Positions 59,801-64,000 are shown, counted from the stretch's first letter. The stretch is 64,000 nucleotides of DNA from Apricaphanius iberus (GCA_028564705.1 JAPXFQ010000347.1:124001-188000), one strand, 5' to 3'. Numbers and translations: made by a program. Notes: generated by a model not told the origin, from the letters alone.

Positions 59801-59968
59801 AACTTATAATCATAATCAACTCATAATCAAAGAGAGACCAACCTTAGCTAAGCAGAAGCAGGCCTGCATGCGGACTTTGTAGAAACACTGCTCTTGCTCC
59901 AGGATGTCAGTCAGAGCCAGTCTGGAGGCAGGAGTTGGAAATTTCTCTAGTGCTGTGATAGCTTCTTC
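14965..59968 (-). CDS. taf2: TAF2, TFIID subunit 2: C-terminal half, 11 exons, 5' end outside the window
   Basis: TAF2 is a nuclear subunit of the general transcription factor TFIID. It contacts core promoter DNA around the initiator and is brought into TFIID through TAF8/TAF10. I identified it by exon-by-exon agreement with the vertebrate protein, for example [72 protein letters not shown] and the ending [15 protein letters not shown]. The eleven exons are joined by GT-AG introns and keep one reading frame. Their lengths are 126, 141, 111, 194, 140, 70, 110, 230, 165, 103 and 287 nt, giving 558 residues plus stop. From memory the human protein is about 1,199 residues, so this is roughly the last 47 percent: the HEAT/ARM-like region and the charged tail. 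The aminopeptidase-like N-terminal region must lie upstream, beyond 64000. No frameshift or premature stop was seen, so the gene looks functional. Confidence 0.95.
15320..15422 (-). CDS. taf2: TAF2 exon J, 103 nt, phase 0-1
   Basis: This exon encodes [20 protein letters not shown], then [14 protein letters not shown]. The acidic block followed by TVHDSQAF is a recognisable TAF2 C-terminal motif. The acceptor is GTTTTTAG and the donor is CCAG|GTGGGA. The intron to the last exon is only 68 bp. Confidence 0.95.
15596..17139 (-). mobile_element. hAT element, internally deleted, with 8-bp target duplication
   Basis: The termini are inverted: the left starts AAGGGCTGGGCAAAACGA and the right ends CCCAGCCCTA. 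They are flanked by GCTCCATG (15588-15595) and GCTCCATC (17140-17147), a 7/8 match of the 8-bp target duplication typical of hAT. The left end is rich in ATCGATTAAT. The right part holds a BED-finger-like remnant on the minus strand. The 1,544-bp length is too short for an autonomous copy. It lies in the TAF2 intron between exons I and J. Confidence 0.82.
16860..17012 (-). pseudogene. BED-type zinc finger remnant of a hAT transposase
   Basis: The minus frame reads [20 protein letters not shown] followed by [21 protein letters not shown]. The opening SKVWxxF and VxCR fit the start of a BED finger, but the second cysteine and the His pair expected later are not in place, so it is degraded. It lies next to the right terminus of the hAT element, where a transposase start is expected. 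Confidence 0.55.
17224..17367 (+). pseudogene. THAP-domain-like start, truncated
   Basis: A short frame starting [21 protein letters not shown] Met followed by a Cys-x4-Cys pair and Ser-Asn is how many THAP zinc fingers begin. It ends beside a donor-like CCAG|GTTAGT, as the first exon of a THAP transposase would. The second half of the finger (Cys-x2-His) is absent. It could equally be chance, as only about 48 codons are available. Confidence 0.3.
17370..18584. other. intronic DNA, no gene recognised
   Basis: TAF2 intron sequence with a poly-A run near 17665-17682. The 150-codon open frame near 18387-18839 only overlaps the LINE tail that follows and shows no domain. Confidence 0.45.
19115..19414 (-). 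pseudogene. RTE reverse transcriptase catalytic region
   Basis: A 99-residue frame with the catalytic loop [11 protein letters not shown] near residue 23, then [19 protein letters not shown] and [12 protein letters not shown]. Both catalytic aspartates are present. The frame breaks downstream, and the C-terminal region continues in another frame at 18775-19131. Confidence 0.88.
19848..20339 (-). pseudogene. RTE linker and first RT motifs, 163-residue frame
   Basis: The longest intact frame of the RTE copy. It carries [17 protein letters not shown], then [20 protein letters not shown] and [20 protein letters not shown]. This is the fingers part of the RT, where the GPDDIP motif is diagnostic. 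Confidence 0.88.
20848..21170. repeat. CATC-headed interspersed repeat with CA microsatellite
   Basis: It begins with (CATC)n (CATCCATCCATCCATCC), then TTTACCGCTTAATCC and GTCGCGGGG, GACAGGTCGCCAGTCAATCA, a (CA)n run at about 21009-21030, and TTTTGGACTGCAGGAGGAAG. This is a familiar high-copy fish repeat with no coding capacity. Confidence 0.8.
21171..21848. other. intronic DNA, no gene recognised
   Basis: No coding domain. A GC-richer patch near 21430-21660 could be an old non-autonomous DNA transposon, but no terminal inverted repeat pair was found. Confidence 0.4.
21849..22187. mobile_element. MITE-like element with TTTAAAG termini
   Basis: The left end TTTAAAGCGACCATGTGAAG pairs as an imperfect inverted repeat with the right end, whose reverse complement reads TTTAAAGGGACTATACATAA. 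It is non-coding and about 340 bp. No clear target duplication was seen. Confidence 0.5.
22284..22597. mobile_element. hAT-like MITE (GGGATGCACCGATA family)
   Basis: The left end GGGATGCACCGATACAG and the right end TATCGTTGCATCTC are inverted repeats, and the inside has further GGTATCGG copies. The same 9-mer ATAAATGTA occurs on both sides (about 22274 and 22602), though on the right it is a few bases away from the terminus. Confidence 0.65.
22997..23161 (-). CDS. taf2: TAF2 exon I, 55 codons, phase 0-0, poorly conserved linker
   Basis: This exon encodes [20 protein letters not shown], then [18 protein letters not shown] and a short basic end, GRAGRYKIR. The stretch is low-complexity, rich in Pro, Gly and Glu, and I cannot match it to a mammalian TAF2 segment from memory. 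It is a symmetric exon, so skipping it would keep the frame. The acceptor is unusual: the region before ATTTGAG is a (GT)n microsatellite instead of a normal pyrimidine tract. The donor is AGG|GTACGC. KRK could contribute to nuclear localisation (inference). Confidence 0.82.
23169..23183. repeat. (CA)n microsatellite forming the exon I acceptor region
   Basis: An AC dinucleotide run on the plus strand. On the TAF2 strand it reads (GT)n directly upstream of ATTTGAG|GTGGAT, where a pyrimidine tract is expected. Confidence 0.85.
23439..23668 (-). CDS. taf2: TAF2 exon H, 230 nt, phase 1-0
   Basis: This exon encodes [20 protein letters not shown], then [14 protein letters not shown] and [20 protein letters not shown], ending GVGISYAA. 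The first part is among the best conserved pieces of the family. The part after KPEL is variable. The acceptor is CTCTCAG and the donor is GCG|GTGAGT. Confidence 0.95.
23990..26262. mobile_element. hAT-like MITE split by an L2 insertion
   Basis: The left end CCATTTCCACTAGGGCCAGT and the right end (reverse complement CCATTTCCACTAGGGCCAGT) are identical over 20 bp, and similarity continues into TACAGAAnGG on both sides. Between them an L2-like LINE occupies about 24343-25870, so the MITE itself is about 750 bp. Insertion order is therefore MITE first, LINE second. Confidence 0.78.
24343..25870 (+). mobile_element. L2/Maui-like LINE fragment (RT to C-terminus)
   Basis: A plus-strand non-LTR fragment, truncated on the 5' side. 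It reads [57 protein letters not shown], then [10 protein letters not shown] near 24980 (after a shift) and the C-terminal [19 protein letters not shown] near 25700. It matches the copy at 62235-64000 almost base for base, except for a deletion of about 54 bp near 24627. Several frameshifts; inactive. Confidence 0.9.
26263..30007. other. TAF2 intron, no gene recognised
   Basis: 3.7 kb without a recognisable gene or TE protein. Frames at 27705-27896 and 27897-28094 are adjacent and read [19 protein letters not shown] and so on, but match nothing I know. Confidence 0.45.
30008..30441. mobile_element. hAT-like MITE, family 2, copy 1
   Basis: The left end GCGTTTCCACTATCAAAAC and the right end (reverse complement GTGTTTCCACTACTGGATC) are inverted repeats, followed on both sides by a similar GGnnAATTTGACC phrase. 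It is non-coding. Internal phrases (CATCGGGCCAGGCCAACAGG, GCAACAAGCCCTGC) recur in the copy at 59367. Confidence 0.65.
30442..32063. other. TAF2 intron, no gene recognised
   Basis: AT-rich intron with no recognisable coding sequence or repeat pair. Confidence 0.45.
32064..32173 (-). CDS. taf2: TAF2 exon G, 110 nt, phase 2-1
   Basis: This exon encodes [19 protein letters not shown] followed by [17 protein letters not shown]. It follows a long pyrimidine tract (TTTTCTCCCCCAACCAG). The donor is CTCAG|GTGAGA. The phases agree with exon F (arginine codon AG|A) and exon H (glycine codon G|GT). Confidence 0.95.
32246..32666. mobile_element. hAT-like MITE fragment
   Basis: It begins CATTTCCACTGAGTGGGGCA, a hAT-type end. 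Near its other side GTGTTTCTAGAG followed by ACTTCTAGTAAAA recurs inside the 15596-17139 element (about 16287-16328). The right terminus seems lost next to the adjacent LINE. Confidence 0.4.
32673..33290 (-). mobile_element. Rex1-like LINE 3' fragment
   Basis: The minus frame (32909-33256) reads [40 protein letters not shown] and [20 protein letters not shown], the C-terminal part of a Rex1-type RT polyprotein. The 3' tail with GGAAATTCAATTTG and a TATC/GACA simple run follows at 32673-32720. A frameshift near 33260 separates the preceding YRYLG region. Confidence 0.85.
33350..36070 (-). mobile_element. L1-clade LINE, 5'-truncated, heavily mutated
   Basis: From 5' to 3' on the minus strand: endonuclease end ([15 protein letters not shown] near 36040; [13 protein letters not shown] near 35920), RT start ([19 protein letters not shown] near 35200), [20 protein letters not shown] near 34660, and catalytic [12 protein letters not shown] near 34550. 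C-terminal helices follow ([20 protein letters not shown] near 34020). The motifs GPDGFP and YADDVLLF are typical of L1/Tx1 elements. Many stops break it. Confidence 0.87.
36074..37154. repeat. candidate solo LTR inserted in the L1 element
   Basis: The left border TGTAGCG and the right border CGCTACA are inverted, as LTR ends (TG...CA) usually are. The segment starts exactly where recognisable L1 endonuclease sequence stops. It has a GC-rich middle with a diverged tandem duplication (about 36570-36660 and 36745-36830). No 5-bp target duplication could be seen, so it might be another kind of element. Confidence 0.4.
37155..37544. other. no gene recognised
   Basis: Short intronic stretch between the candidate LTR and the Tc1 fragment. 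No coding frame or clear repeat. Confidence 0.4.
37545..38815 (-). mobile_element. Tc1-like transposon, one end lost, split by a SINE
   Basis: The minus-strand transposase starts at 38526. The N-terminal helix-turn-helix is visible as [20 protein letters not shown] and [20 protein letters not shown]. After the SINE the frame at 37559-37870 gives [36 protein letters not shown] and so on. The segment between PTVKH and DLNPIE is missing, which removes the second catalytic aspartate. At the first, a His replaces Asp (THEAS). The 5' end is CAGTGAGAATTACATAAATA next to TA at 38816. The other end is not seen. Confidence 0.87.
37906..38136 (+). mobile_element. tRNA-headed SINE inserted in the Tc1 element
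   Basis: The head contains pol III boxes: A box TGGCTCAGTGG at 37914-37924 and B box GGTTCAATTCC at 37957-37967. The tail reads TAAAGCACTTTGAGTGGTC and AGTGCTATATAAG. It is flanked by AAGTGG on both sides (37900-37905, 38137-38142), a target duplication in the host Tc1. At 231 bp it has the usual length of fish SINEs. Confidence 0.88.
38823..38857. repeat. (ATT)n microsatellite
   Basis: About eleven copies of a TTA/ATT trinucleotide directly after the Tc1 terminus. Confidence 0.95.
39100..39345 (+). pseudogene. L2-like LINE C-terminal fragment
   Basis: The frame from 39097 reads [20 protein letters not shown], then [20 protein letters not shown] and [13 protein letters not shown], the conserved C-terminal end of L2-type polyproteins. 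The frame ends soon after, and AT-rich DNA follows. Confidence 0.8.
39531..39777. repeat. 247-bp dispersed repeat, copy 2
   Basis: It is 98.4 percent identical to 8197-8443 (four substitutions, no gaps). Again it ends CCAGGGGTTG next to TA. The left side starts abruptly after GGGCGCCCTGGG, so only one end of the parent transposon is present. Confidence 0.75.
39778..40618. other. unassigned sequence upstream of a candidate 3' LTR
   Basis: No recognised protein. If the LTR at 40619 belongs to a plus-strand retroelement, this stretch could be the end of its internal region, but I cannot recognise an envelope or integrase in it. Confidence 0.35.
40619..41085 (+). repeat. candidate LTR (3' LTR of an unidentified retroelement)
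   Basis: It starts TGTTATGG directly after a purine run (AAAGGAGGGAC) and ends TTCACA. Inside are a TATA box (TATATAAAA at 40932-40940) and a downstream polyadenylation-type ATTAAA at 41024-41029, in the right order for an LTR. About 467 bp. No partner LTR in the window and no clear target duplication. Confidence 0.5.
41086..42600 (-). mobile_element. second Ty3/gypsy element, internal remnant
   Basis: On the minus strand, from 5' to 3': a Gag start reduced to a few codons (MSEAEA near 42550), a protease-like region near 42060-42210, RT pieces ([13 protein letters not shown] near 41590 and [16 protein letters not shown] near 41510), the connection region (KALQEFL near 41290) and the RNase H start ([20 protein letters not shown] near 41140). 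The order and motifs are gypsy-type. It differs from the 1793-6243 element (YLDD instead of YMDD). It is full of stops and shifts. A possible LTR piece lies upstream (near 42600-42680). Confidence 0.8.
42028..42213 (-). pseudogene. gypsy protease-like region with lost catalytic aspartate
   Basis: A 61-residue frame starting [19 protein letters not shown], then [14 protein letters not shown]. The position where gypsy proteases have Asp-Thr-Gly reads Tyr-Ser-Gly, so the active site is destroyed. The surrounding pattern (RLF, SGRxFL, VxPP) still identifies the domain. Confidence 0.65.
42601..43991. other. intronic DNA, no gene recognised
   Basis: Mixed sequence, probably decayed TE material. 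No recognisable protein motif or paired repeat. Confidence 0.4.
43992..46194. mobile_element. terminal-inverted-repeat element interrupted by a palindromic element
   Basis: The left end GGCACATTCAGACCGCAC and the right end (reverse complement GCCACATTCAGACCACAC) match, with GCCAGGC/ACCAGGC further in. The unit is about 760 bp once the nested palindromic element at 44518-45961 is removed. Non-coding. No clear target duplication. Its right end lies about 50 bp from the TAF2 exon F donor. Confidence 0.65.
44518..45961. mobile_element. palindromic (foldback-like) element with ~0.4-kb inverted arms
   Basis: The left arm (44518-44966) and right arm (45553-45961) are long inverted repeats, starting CTATGGAGCTnGAATTGGGA. 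They are flanked by TTTG on both sides (44514-44517 and 45962-45965), a possible 4-bp target duplication. The outer part of each arm is an array of about seven ~20-bp units of the type TTTTGTACTTGTAACTTATA. Further in is a second array of the type CAGGTTTCAAGTTACAGG. The arm ends in a unique part (TTGGTTGTGAGCTGTGCA on the right). The ~590-bp centre has no coding frame of note. It resembles a non-autonomous foldback or Mutator-like DNA element. The family is unknown to me. Confidence 0.8.
46246..46315 (-). CDS. taf2: TAF2 exon F, 70 nt, phase 1-2
   Basis: This is the shortest coding exon seen. It encodes [19 protein letters not shown] followed by IHYIR. The acceptor is ATTTCTGCAG and the donor is ATCAG|GTCAGC. 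The downstream intron is about 14 kb. A terminal-inverted-repeat element ends at 46194, only about 50 bp past this donor. Confidence 0.93.
46316..47397. other. TAF2 intron, no gene recognised
   Basis: It contains a phrase GGCCCCGTTTACACAG near 46428, which looks like a hAT-type terminus, but no partner end was found. No coding sequence recognised. Confidence 0.4.
47398..49021 (+). mobile_element. Tc1-like transposon, both ITRs present, close to intact
   Basis: The inverted repeats are about 210 bp (47398-47608 and 48811-49021). Both start CAGTTCCTTGAGAAAGTATT, and the right side is followed by TA. Long ITRs of this kind are typical of fish Tc1-like elements. The transposase lies between them, covering 47789-48802. 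1,624 bp is the usual full length. It lies in the TAF2 intron between exons E and F, on the opposite strand. Confidence 0.93.
47789..48802 (+). pseudogene. Tc1-like transposase, two frameshifts from an open frame
   Basis: Frame 1 (47789-48031) is the paired-like DNA-binding part: [20 protein letters not shown], then the hook [12 protein letters not shown]. Frame 2 (48015-48464) continues with [14 protein letters not shown] and the catalytic [11 protein letters not shown]. Frame 3 (48356-48802) has [12 protein letters not shown] and [11 protein letters not shown] and ends at a natural-looking stop. All three DDE residues are present. The first shift is near 47990-48010. The second coincides with an 11-bp tandem duplication at 48358-48379. 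Confidence 0.92.
49022..49832. other. TAF2 intron, no gene recognised
   Basis: Between the Tc1 element and exon E. A frame near 49355-49543 ([20 protein letters not shown]) has a codon pattern seen in Tc1-like decay products, but this is too weak to call. Confidence 0.35.
49833..49972 (-). CDS. taf2: TAF2 exon E, 140 nt, phase 2-1
   Basis: This exon encodes [20 protein letters not shown] and then the strongly conserved [18 protein letters not shown] and LVDYTR, typical of a HEAT-like helical pair. The acceptor is CTACTCAG and the donor is AGAG|GTAGGA. The last base opens a valine codon that is completed in exon F. Confidence 0.95.
50207..50400 (-). CDS. taf2: TAF2 exon D, 194 nt, phase 0-2
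   Basis: This exon encodes [33 protein letters not shown] and [17 protein letters not shown]. It ends with two bases (AG) of a serine codon that is completed in the next exon. The acceptor is TTTGCAG and the donor is AG|GTACAG. The region is helical repeat in the family. Confidence 0.95.
50401..51790. other. TAF2 intron, no gene; contains a 17-bp perfect hairpin
   Basis: No coding region recognised. TTTGCCTCAGACAGATG at 50893-50909 is followed after 9 nt by its exact reverse complement at 50919-50935. Confidence 0.5.
51791..52905 (+). mobile_element. L2-like LINE copy with the RT region deleted
   Basis: The 5' part (about 51815-52470) has endonuclease-type sequence: TACATTAAATCTTAGGTCTC codes the usual L-N-L-R-S start, and 52184-52465 reads [20 protein letters not shown], the GDFN-like motif with H for D. 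The 3' part (52490-52905) is non-coding 3' region: GACGGTCGTGGCAGATGACC, then the tail TTGTAAAGTGCATTGAGATG and AATTGGCGCTATTTAAA. The whole RT is missing between them. Confidence 0.75.
52906..53319. other. no gene recognised
   Basis: A CA-rich stretch (about 52990-53030) and a poly-C/CCCCA patch near 53065. No coding sequence. Confidence 0.4.
53320..53590 (+). mobile_element. L2-like LINE 3' end fragment
   Basis: It codes [20 protein letters not shown] near 53335-53400, the last conserved segment of L2-type polyproteins. The 3' tail AAAGCACCTTGAATTACC and TTCTATACAGATACATA follows at about 53533-53580. It is the same type of tail as at 13217. Confidence 0.75.
55264..56715 (-). mobile_element. 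Tc1-like transposon, both ITRs, internally deleted
   Basis: The ITRs are about 200 bp (55264-55461 and 56516-56715). The ends CAGTGGGGCAAAAAAGTATT and CAGTTGGGCAAAAAAGTATT are each next to TA (55262-55263 and 56716-56717), the Tc1 target duplication. It is a different subfamily from 47398-49021 and inverted relative to it. Confidence 0.93.
55478..56350 (-). pseudogene. Tc1-like transposase, frameshifted, with middle deletion
   Basis: The start (56350) gives the DNA-binding part: [44 protein letters not shown] shift near 56150 leads to the frame 56168-55842 with [16 protein letters not shown] and the first catalytic residue in [15 protein letters not shown]. The frame 55852-55478 has [16 protein letters not shown] and [14 protein letters not shown] and ends at a stop. 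The segment between GINSTRHV and MYRESL, normally about 45 residues with the VKHGGG motif, is missing. All three DDE residues remain. Confidence 0.9.
57389..57716. other. TAF2 intron, no gene recognised
   Basis: Short AT-rich intronic stretch between the hAT-like element and exon C. Confidence 0.5.
57717..57827 (-). CDS. taf2: TAF2 exon C, 37 codons, phase 0-0
   Basis: This exon encodes [20 protein letters not shown] followed by [17 protein letters not shown]. The acceptor is TTTGTCAG and the donor is AAA|GTAAAG. The following intron (50401-57716, about 7.3 kb) holds a hAT-like element with a nested Tc1 and fragments of L2-like LINEs. Confidence 0.95.
57961..58101 (-). CDS. taf2: TAF2 exon B, 47 codons, phase 0-0
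   Basis: This exon encodes [16 protein letters not shown], then the very conserved stretch [14 protein letters not shown], and ends FQSYFLQK. The acceptor is CCTTTGCAG and the donor is AAG|GTACAA. Only 133 bp separate it from the next exon, so the two form a compact pair between long TE-filled introns. Confidence 0.95.
58102..59366. other. TAF2 intron, no gene recognised
   Basis: No coding domain or paired repeat seen. The frames present are short and without known motifs. Confidence 0.45.
59367..59740. mobile_element. hAT-like MITE, family 2, copy 2 (partial)
   Basis: It begins ACGTTTCCATTGTCAGAAC and shares CATCGGGCCGGCCGACAGGG, then GCAGCAACAAGCTCTGC and TTCTATGT, with the copy at 30008-30441 in the same order. 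The right terminus is not recognisable. It lies just downstream of exon A in the intron. Confidence 0.5.
59843..59968 (-). CDS. taf2: TAF2 exon A (first in window), 42 codons, phase 0-0
   Basis: This exon encodes [13 protein letters not shown] through to [15 protein letters not shown]. It lies in the conserved region joining the aminopeptidase-like domain to the helical repeats. The acceptor is TTTTGTAG and the donor is AAG|GTTGGT. It joins in frame to the next exon, which starts IANAMVST. The preceding exon was searched for between 59969 and 64000 and not found. That stretch holds only repeats, so the upstream intron is longer than 4 kb. Confidence 0.95.
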
Positions 59969-60784
59969 CTACAAAACAAAGATGCAGCAACCTTATAAAT
60001 AATGAGGAAACCTGTCATCGTTTATGCAACAGACATAAGCGCTTATTAATGGACTAGCCTTAGTATTCGTCAGGGAGGAACCTACCTACAATCATCTGAA
60101 TCCTTTATAATAATTATTAGTTAGTTTATAGTGAGATGAGCCCACGATCAGATGTATGTTTAACAGATGAAAGTGTTTTTTACCGGCAGCGTTTTCCTTC
60201 AGGTAGAGGAGAGAAACCTCCAAAGCAGCAGATAACCTCCTCCAGTTTACTAGGTTCAACCCCAGACTGGCAGCTCCTGGTGGACAAGTTTCTGGAGCAC
60301 ATTGTCACAACAACGTTCAGACTTTCCATTTAGAACCCAAAGAGCTCCCAGTCCTCTGTGAAGACTGGACTGAAGAGCCGCCACCAGTTCAGTTTGGTAC
60401 TTTTTAAGGCACCAACCTAAGTCCTTAGTACCTACTGAGGACCGATTTACGTGATATGAAACAGTGCCTTGTTTCGGTACCTGTCCTTCACAACTTATTG
60501 TGAGGTTGACTTTGTCAGATACCAGACAGCCTCGCATGCCCTAATGACGTCATTAGCTGTGAGTGAGCAATGAACAGAGCAAGCAGCATGGCAGAGATAA
60601 AGAGTTCCAAAGTTTGGCTCCACTTCACTAAATGTGATGGAGATTAAACCTGTTCAGTTCTCCTCACTGAACAGCTTAGCAGGCTCAAACTGCATCTGGA
60701 TGGTATGGGAAGTGTCTGTGCGTGCGCACATAAATGACATGTTAGTATATTATGGAAGTTGATAAATGTGGATTTTATTAAAGC
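59969..60784. other. TAF2 intron, no gene recognised
   Basis: Searched on the minus strand for the preceding TAF2 exon without success. No TE protein was recognised. Confidence 0.45.
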
Positions 60785-61437
60785 CGGTGCTGATACAATT
60801 TTTTTTTTAAAGTTGGTTGCAGGTGGCCGATATATAAAGCCAATTACTAAGGCCGATATCCAAGGCCGATATATATACTTTTTAGCAGCACACTGATAAC
60901 TGAACACTCACTATGTGTAATATAAATTAAAGTAAAAAATTAAAATATTTACTGAACTTCAAATATAAGACAATATAAAAACAAACTTAAAACAGTAACC
61001 TGAGTGCAAATGTTTTCAGAATAATAGAGAGAAAAAAATAGATTCAAGTTTCTTTAAGTATACAAAAGAAAATAAATTCTAACAGTAACCAGCATAATGG
61101 AGAAAAACAGCTGGCTGAGGTAGAATCTTGACTTCAAGTATCAAACAAAAATCTCCACAAAGTAAAGCACACTAGCACATGGTAGTAAATAACAAAATCT
61201 AAAATATATATAAAAAAGTGCAATCAAACATTAAACACCTAAGTTAAGAGTAAAACATGAGTGGGCTGGCTCACGGTGGTTCTGAGTGTGTGAGGATCCT
61301 TCCTTCACTCAAGTAGTGGCTGCAGCTGCCCACAAAGGTGCCTAATCTTTTATTTTTTTATTTGTAATTTTTTTGGCCGGTGGCCGATATAGAAAAAATG
61401 GAATGTATCGGCTTGATATACTGTATTGGTCAGCCTC
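60785..61437. mobile_element. MITE-like element with GGCCGATATA motifs
   Basis: Repeated GGCCGATAT motifs occur near both ends (about 60828-60870 and 61378-61390). The termini GCTGATACAAT and (reverse complement) GCTGACCAATACAGT are imperfect inverted repeats. Non-coding, about 650 bp. Confidence 0.45.
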
Positions 61438-62234
61438 TAGTATATTGACGTCCTGGGTTTGAGTTAATATGATTGGATTCGCTAGTTGTCAGAGAGAATT
61501 TTCCTTATTTCATTCAATCCATTTCAGCTGTCTGCTCAGTCTAGACCCCCCTGTATACGGTGCAAAGAGTATAAATGTGCCGTATTTATGTTGGTAAACT
61601 GTATAGCTTCAGCACATTTCATAGTGAGATACTGCAGCATTAAAATGTGCATTCATAAGTTCAAGTGATATTTTCTGACTTACATTAGTGCTAACTTATT
61701 AGCAAAAGTAGCTGTGTAGAACTTCATAATAAGACCATTCAGAATGTTTATTCATAATGTTAACATTGATGGTAATTTGATGAACTGGAGAGTTTAATCT
61801 GCCGAGTGTTTTCTTATGTGAAAATGGTACATTGTGACATTTGATTACTAAGTCTATATATTATATTTGATTTATATGATATTTAAACAAAAGTTCCATA
61901 AAGTCTCCTGTATTTTCTATAAAAAAGCAACGGCATGTGGTTTTGTCCTTTATTTACATTTAAAATGTTCATTTTCAGACATATTTAGGAGTGTTAATTG
62001 TGATTAATTCACAGCTACTCTGTGATTAATTAGATTACCCTATTGACACAGTGTCTTGCCCACAGTGAAAATCAAATTGACTAAAAGTTAACCTGACTCA
62101 GATACCAATTCTGAGTAGCAAACTGCTAGACAGGACACAAAAAAAGTTACGCTGACAAAAGCAAACTATGAAAATCTCATTAAAATAAATACGACTCGGA
62201 CCAAACAAGGAAAGAGAGCAATTAGATGTGGTTT
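61438..62234. other. TAF2 intron, no gene recognised
   Basis: AT-rich intron without recognisable features. Confidence 0.45.
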
Positions 62235-64000
62235 ACTAAAGAAATACTTTAATAAATGACTTCATATGTGATAATGAAATTAATCTATTTTGCCTATCAG
62301 AAACCTGGTTGCAGCAGGAGGTTTTGTAATTATAAATGAGTCAACTCCTTCCAATTATCAAAATGTTCACATTCCTAGAACTACTGGGCGAGGAGGAGTT
62401 GCAACCATCTTTCATTCAGATTTGCAAATTCGCCCTAGACCAATTATTAACTACAGCTCTTTTGAACAACTAATCCTTAGTTTTCCTCATCCAAGCTGGA
62501 AAACATTAAAACCACACACTCTGGTTAGCACACTTTAGACGTTGTACTGACATATGGCATTGAGTGTAATGAACTAATAGTCCTCTCACATAACCCAGTC
62601 CTATCTGACCATTTCTTGATAACCTTTGAATTTACTTTACCCAACGTGCAGTAGCAAGTTTTAAAGATTCTGTTCCATTCTTGCTTCCCTATGTGTCTCA
62701 TAATACAACAGTGGACCGCATTAATTCCAACACTAACCCTTCAGAAATTGATGGTCTGGTTCAAAGTATTACTTCTTCACTGCGTTTGGCGCTAGACAGA
62801 GTAGCCCCCTTAAAAAAGAAGGTAATGAGCCATAGGAGATTGGCTCCCTGGTTTAGTGCAGAGTTGCGTACTTTAAAGCAGAATACTAGGAAACTGGAGA
62901 GAAAATGGCGCTCTACACACTTAAATGATTCCTTTCTAACCTGGAAAAATAATCTACTACTTTATAAAAACGCCCTTCGACAAGCTAGAACAGCATATTT
63001 CTCGTCATTAATAGAGGTACAAATAAAAATAAACCTAGGTTTCTTTTAGTACAGTTGCCAAACTTACACAGAGTCATAGCTCTGTTGAGCCAACTTTTCT
63101 ACCTTCTCTCAGTAGTGATGACTTTATGGGACTCTTCATAAATAAAATAAAATATATTAAAAATAAAATAACTGGCATTCTCCCAAACATGATTAACTCT
63201 CTTTCAGTAAATGAGGCAGTATCAGAGAGAACTGTAGAACCATGTTTATGTCTGTACCGTTTTGATTCTGTTGAACTTTCCGAATTATCACAAATATTAG
63301 CTTCATCTAAACCCTCAACTTGTATGTTAGACCCAATACCAACCAAATTATTTAAGGAAGTGTTCCCTCTGGTTACTGGCCCTATTCTAGACATGATGAA
63401 TGTATCTTTAATAAATGGATATGTGCCACAGGAATTTAAGGTTGCTGTAATTAAACCTTTACTTCAGAATCCCTCCCTGGATCAAGATTACTTAGCTAAC
63501 TACAGACCTATGTCTAACCTTCCTTTCTTATCCAAGATTCTTGAGAAAATAGTTGCTAATCAAGTATGTGAGCATCTAAACAGCAACAACCTGTTTGGGG
63601 AATTTTAGTCAGGTTTTAGAGCTCATCATAGCACTGAAACAGCACTGGTAAAAGTTACTAATGATATTCTAATGGCCTCAGATAATGGATTTGTGACTGT
63701 TCTGGTCTTTTTAGATCTCAGTGCTGCTTTTGACACAGTCGATCACAATATTCTCTTAGAAAGGCTCGAACATGTTGTAAAGTTAAAGGGAACAGCACTA
63801 GGCTGGTTTAAATCATATCTGTCCCACAGATTCCAGTTTGTTCATATCAATGATAAATCTTCTTCACACTCAAATGTTACTTGTGGAGTACCACAGGGTT
63901 CTGTCCTTTGACCGATTCTCTTTACTCTATAAATGCTTCCAATTGGTAAAATAATTAGACATCATGGAATGAATTTCCACAGTTATGCTGATGATACACA
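62235..64000 (+). mobile_element. L2/Maui-like LINE, 5'-truncated, runs off the window
   Basis: In order: endonuclease pieces (LSETWLQQE near 62290, PRTTGRGGVATIFHSDLQIR near 62370, LSDHFLITFEF near 62610), linker (LAPWFSAELRTLKQNTRKLE near 62850), and RT ([20 protein letters not shown] near 63320; [15 protein letters not shown] near 63710; VTCGVPQGSVL near 63880). It has in-frame stops (for example near 63607 and 63909) and frameshifts. Same family as 24343-25870, and this copy keeps the segment deleted there. Confidence 0.92.
63126..63608 (+). pseudogene. L2-like reverse transcriptase N-terminal frame, 160 residues
   Basis: The frame includes MINSLSVNEAVSERTVEP, then [20 protein letters not shown] and [20 protein letters not shown] with [20 protein letters not shown]. 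It stops at a TAG right after LNSNNLFGEF, where the family continues with SGFRAHHSTETALVKV. So a single point change ends it. Confidence 0.9.

Noticed and set aside
59969..64000. The preceding TAF2 exon
   Set aside because: The conserved residues expected before exon A were looked for on the minus strand and not found; it probably lies outside the window.

Overview
The window is animal nuclear DNA, almost certainly from a teleost fish. It contains one spliced host gene. The rest is dense fish-type transposable element (TE) content: Tc1-like, hAT-like, L2/Maui-like, Rex1/CR1-like, RTE-like, L1-like and Ty3/gypsy elements, plus a tRNA-headed SINE. There is no sign of operons, ribosome binding sites, CRISPR arrays or other prokaryotic features.

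The host gene is TAF2, the TFIID subunit 2 (TATA-box binding protein associated factor 2), on the minus strand. Eleven consecutive exons lie between 59968 and 14965. All have GT-AG introns and matching phases, and together they encode the last 558 residues plus the stop codon. They cover the C-terminal HEAT/ARM-like region and the His/Lys-rich tail ending in [12 protein letters not shown]. The 5' half of the gene (the aminopeptidase-like part) lies beyond position 64000. Introns range from 68 bp to about 14 kb, and the long ones are TE reservoirs.

Layout: 1-14 kb is downstream intergenic DNA. It holds a Rex1-like fragment, an almost complete minus-strand Ty3/gypsy element (1793-6243), a DDE-transposase-like gene remnant (6600-8165), a long Rex1/CR1-like LINE (9988-12516) and a hAT-like transposase remnant. 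14.1-15.4 kb holds the TAF2 3' UTR and its last two exons. 15.6-23 kb is an intron with a hAT element that still has an 8-bp target duplication, an RTE LINE and several MITEs. 23.7-32 kb is an intron with an L2 LINE nested inside a hAT-like MITE. 32-46 kb is the 14-kb intron, with Rex1-like, L1, candidate LTR, Tc1 plus SINE, gypsy remnant, and a striking palindromic element (44518-45961) nested inside another terminal-inverted-repeat element. 46-60 kb has the middle exons, two Tc1-like elements and a large hAT-like element. 60-64 kb is an intron with an L2 LINE running off the window end.

None of the TE genes appears intact. The Tc1-like copy at 47398-49021 is closest. I found no gene cluster or multi-gene system. 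The least familiar structures are the palindromic element at 44.5-46 kb, built from arrays of a GTAACTT-containing unit, and the transposase-like family at 6.6-8.2 kb.
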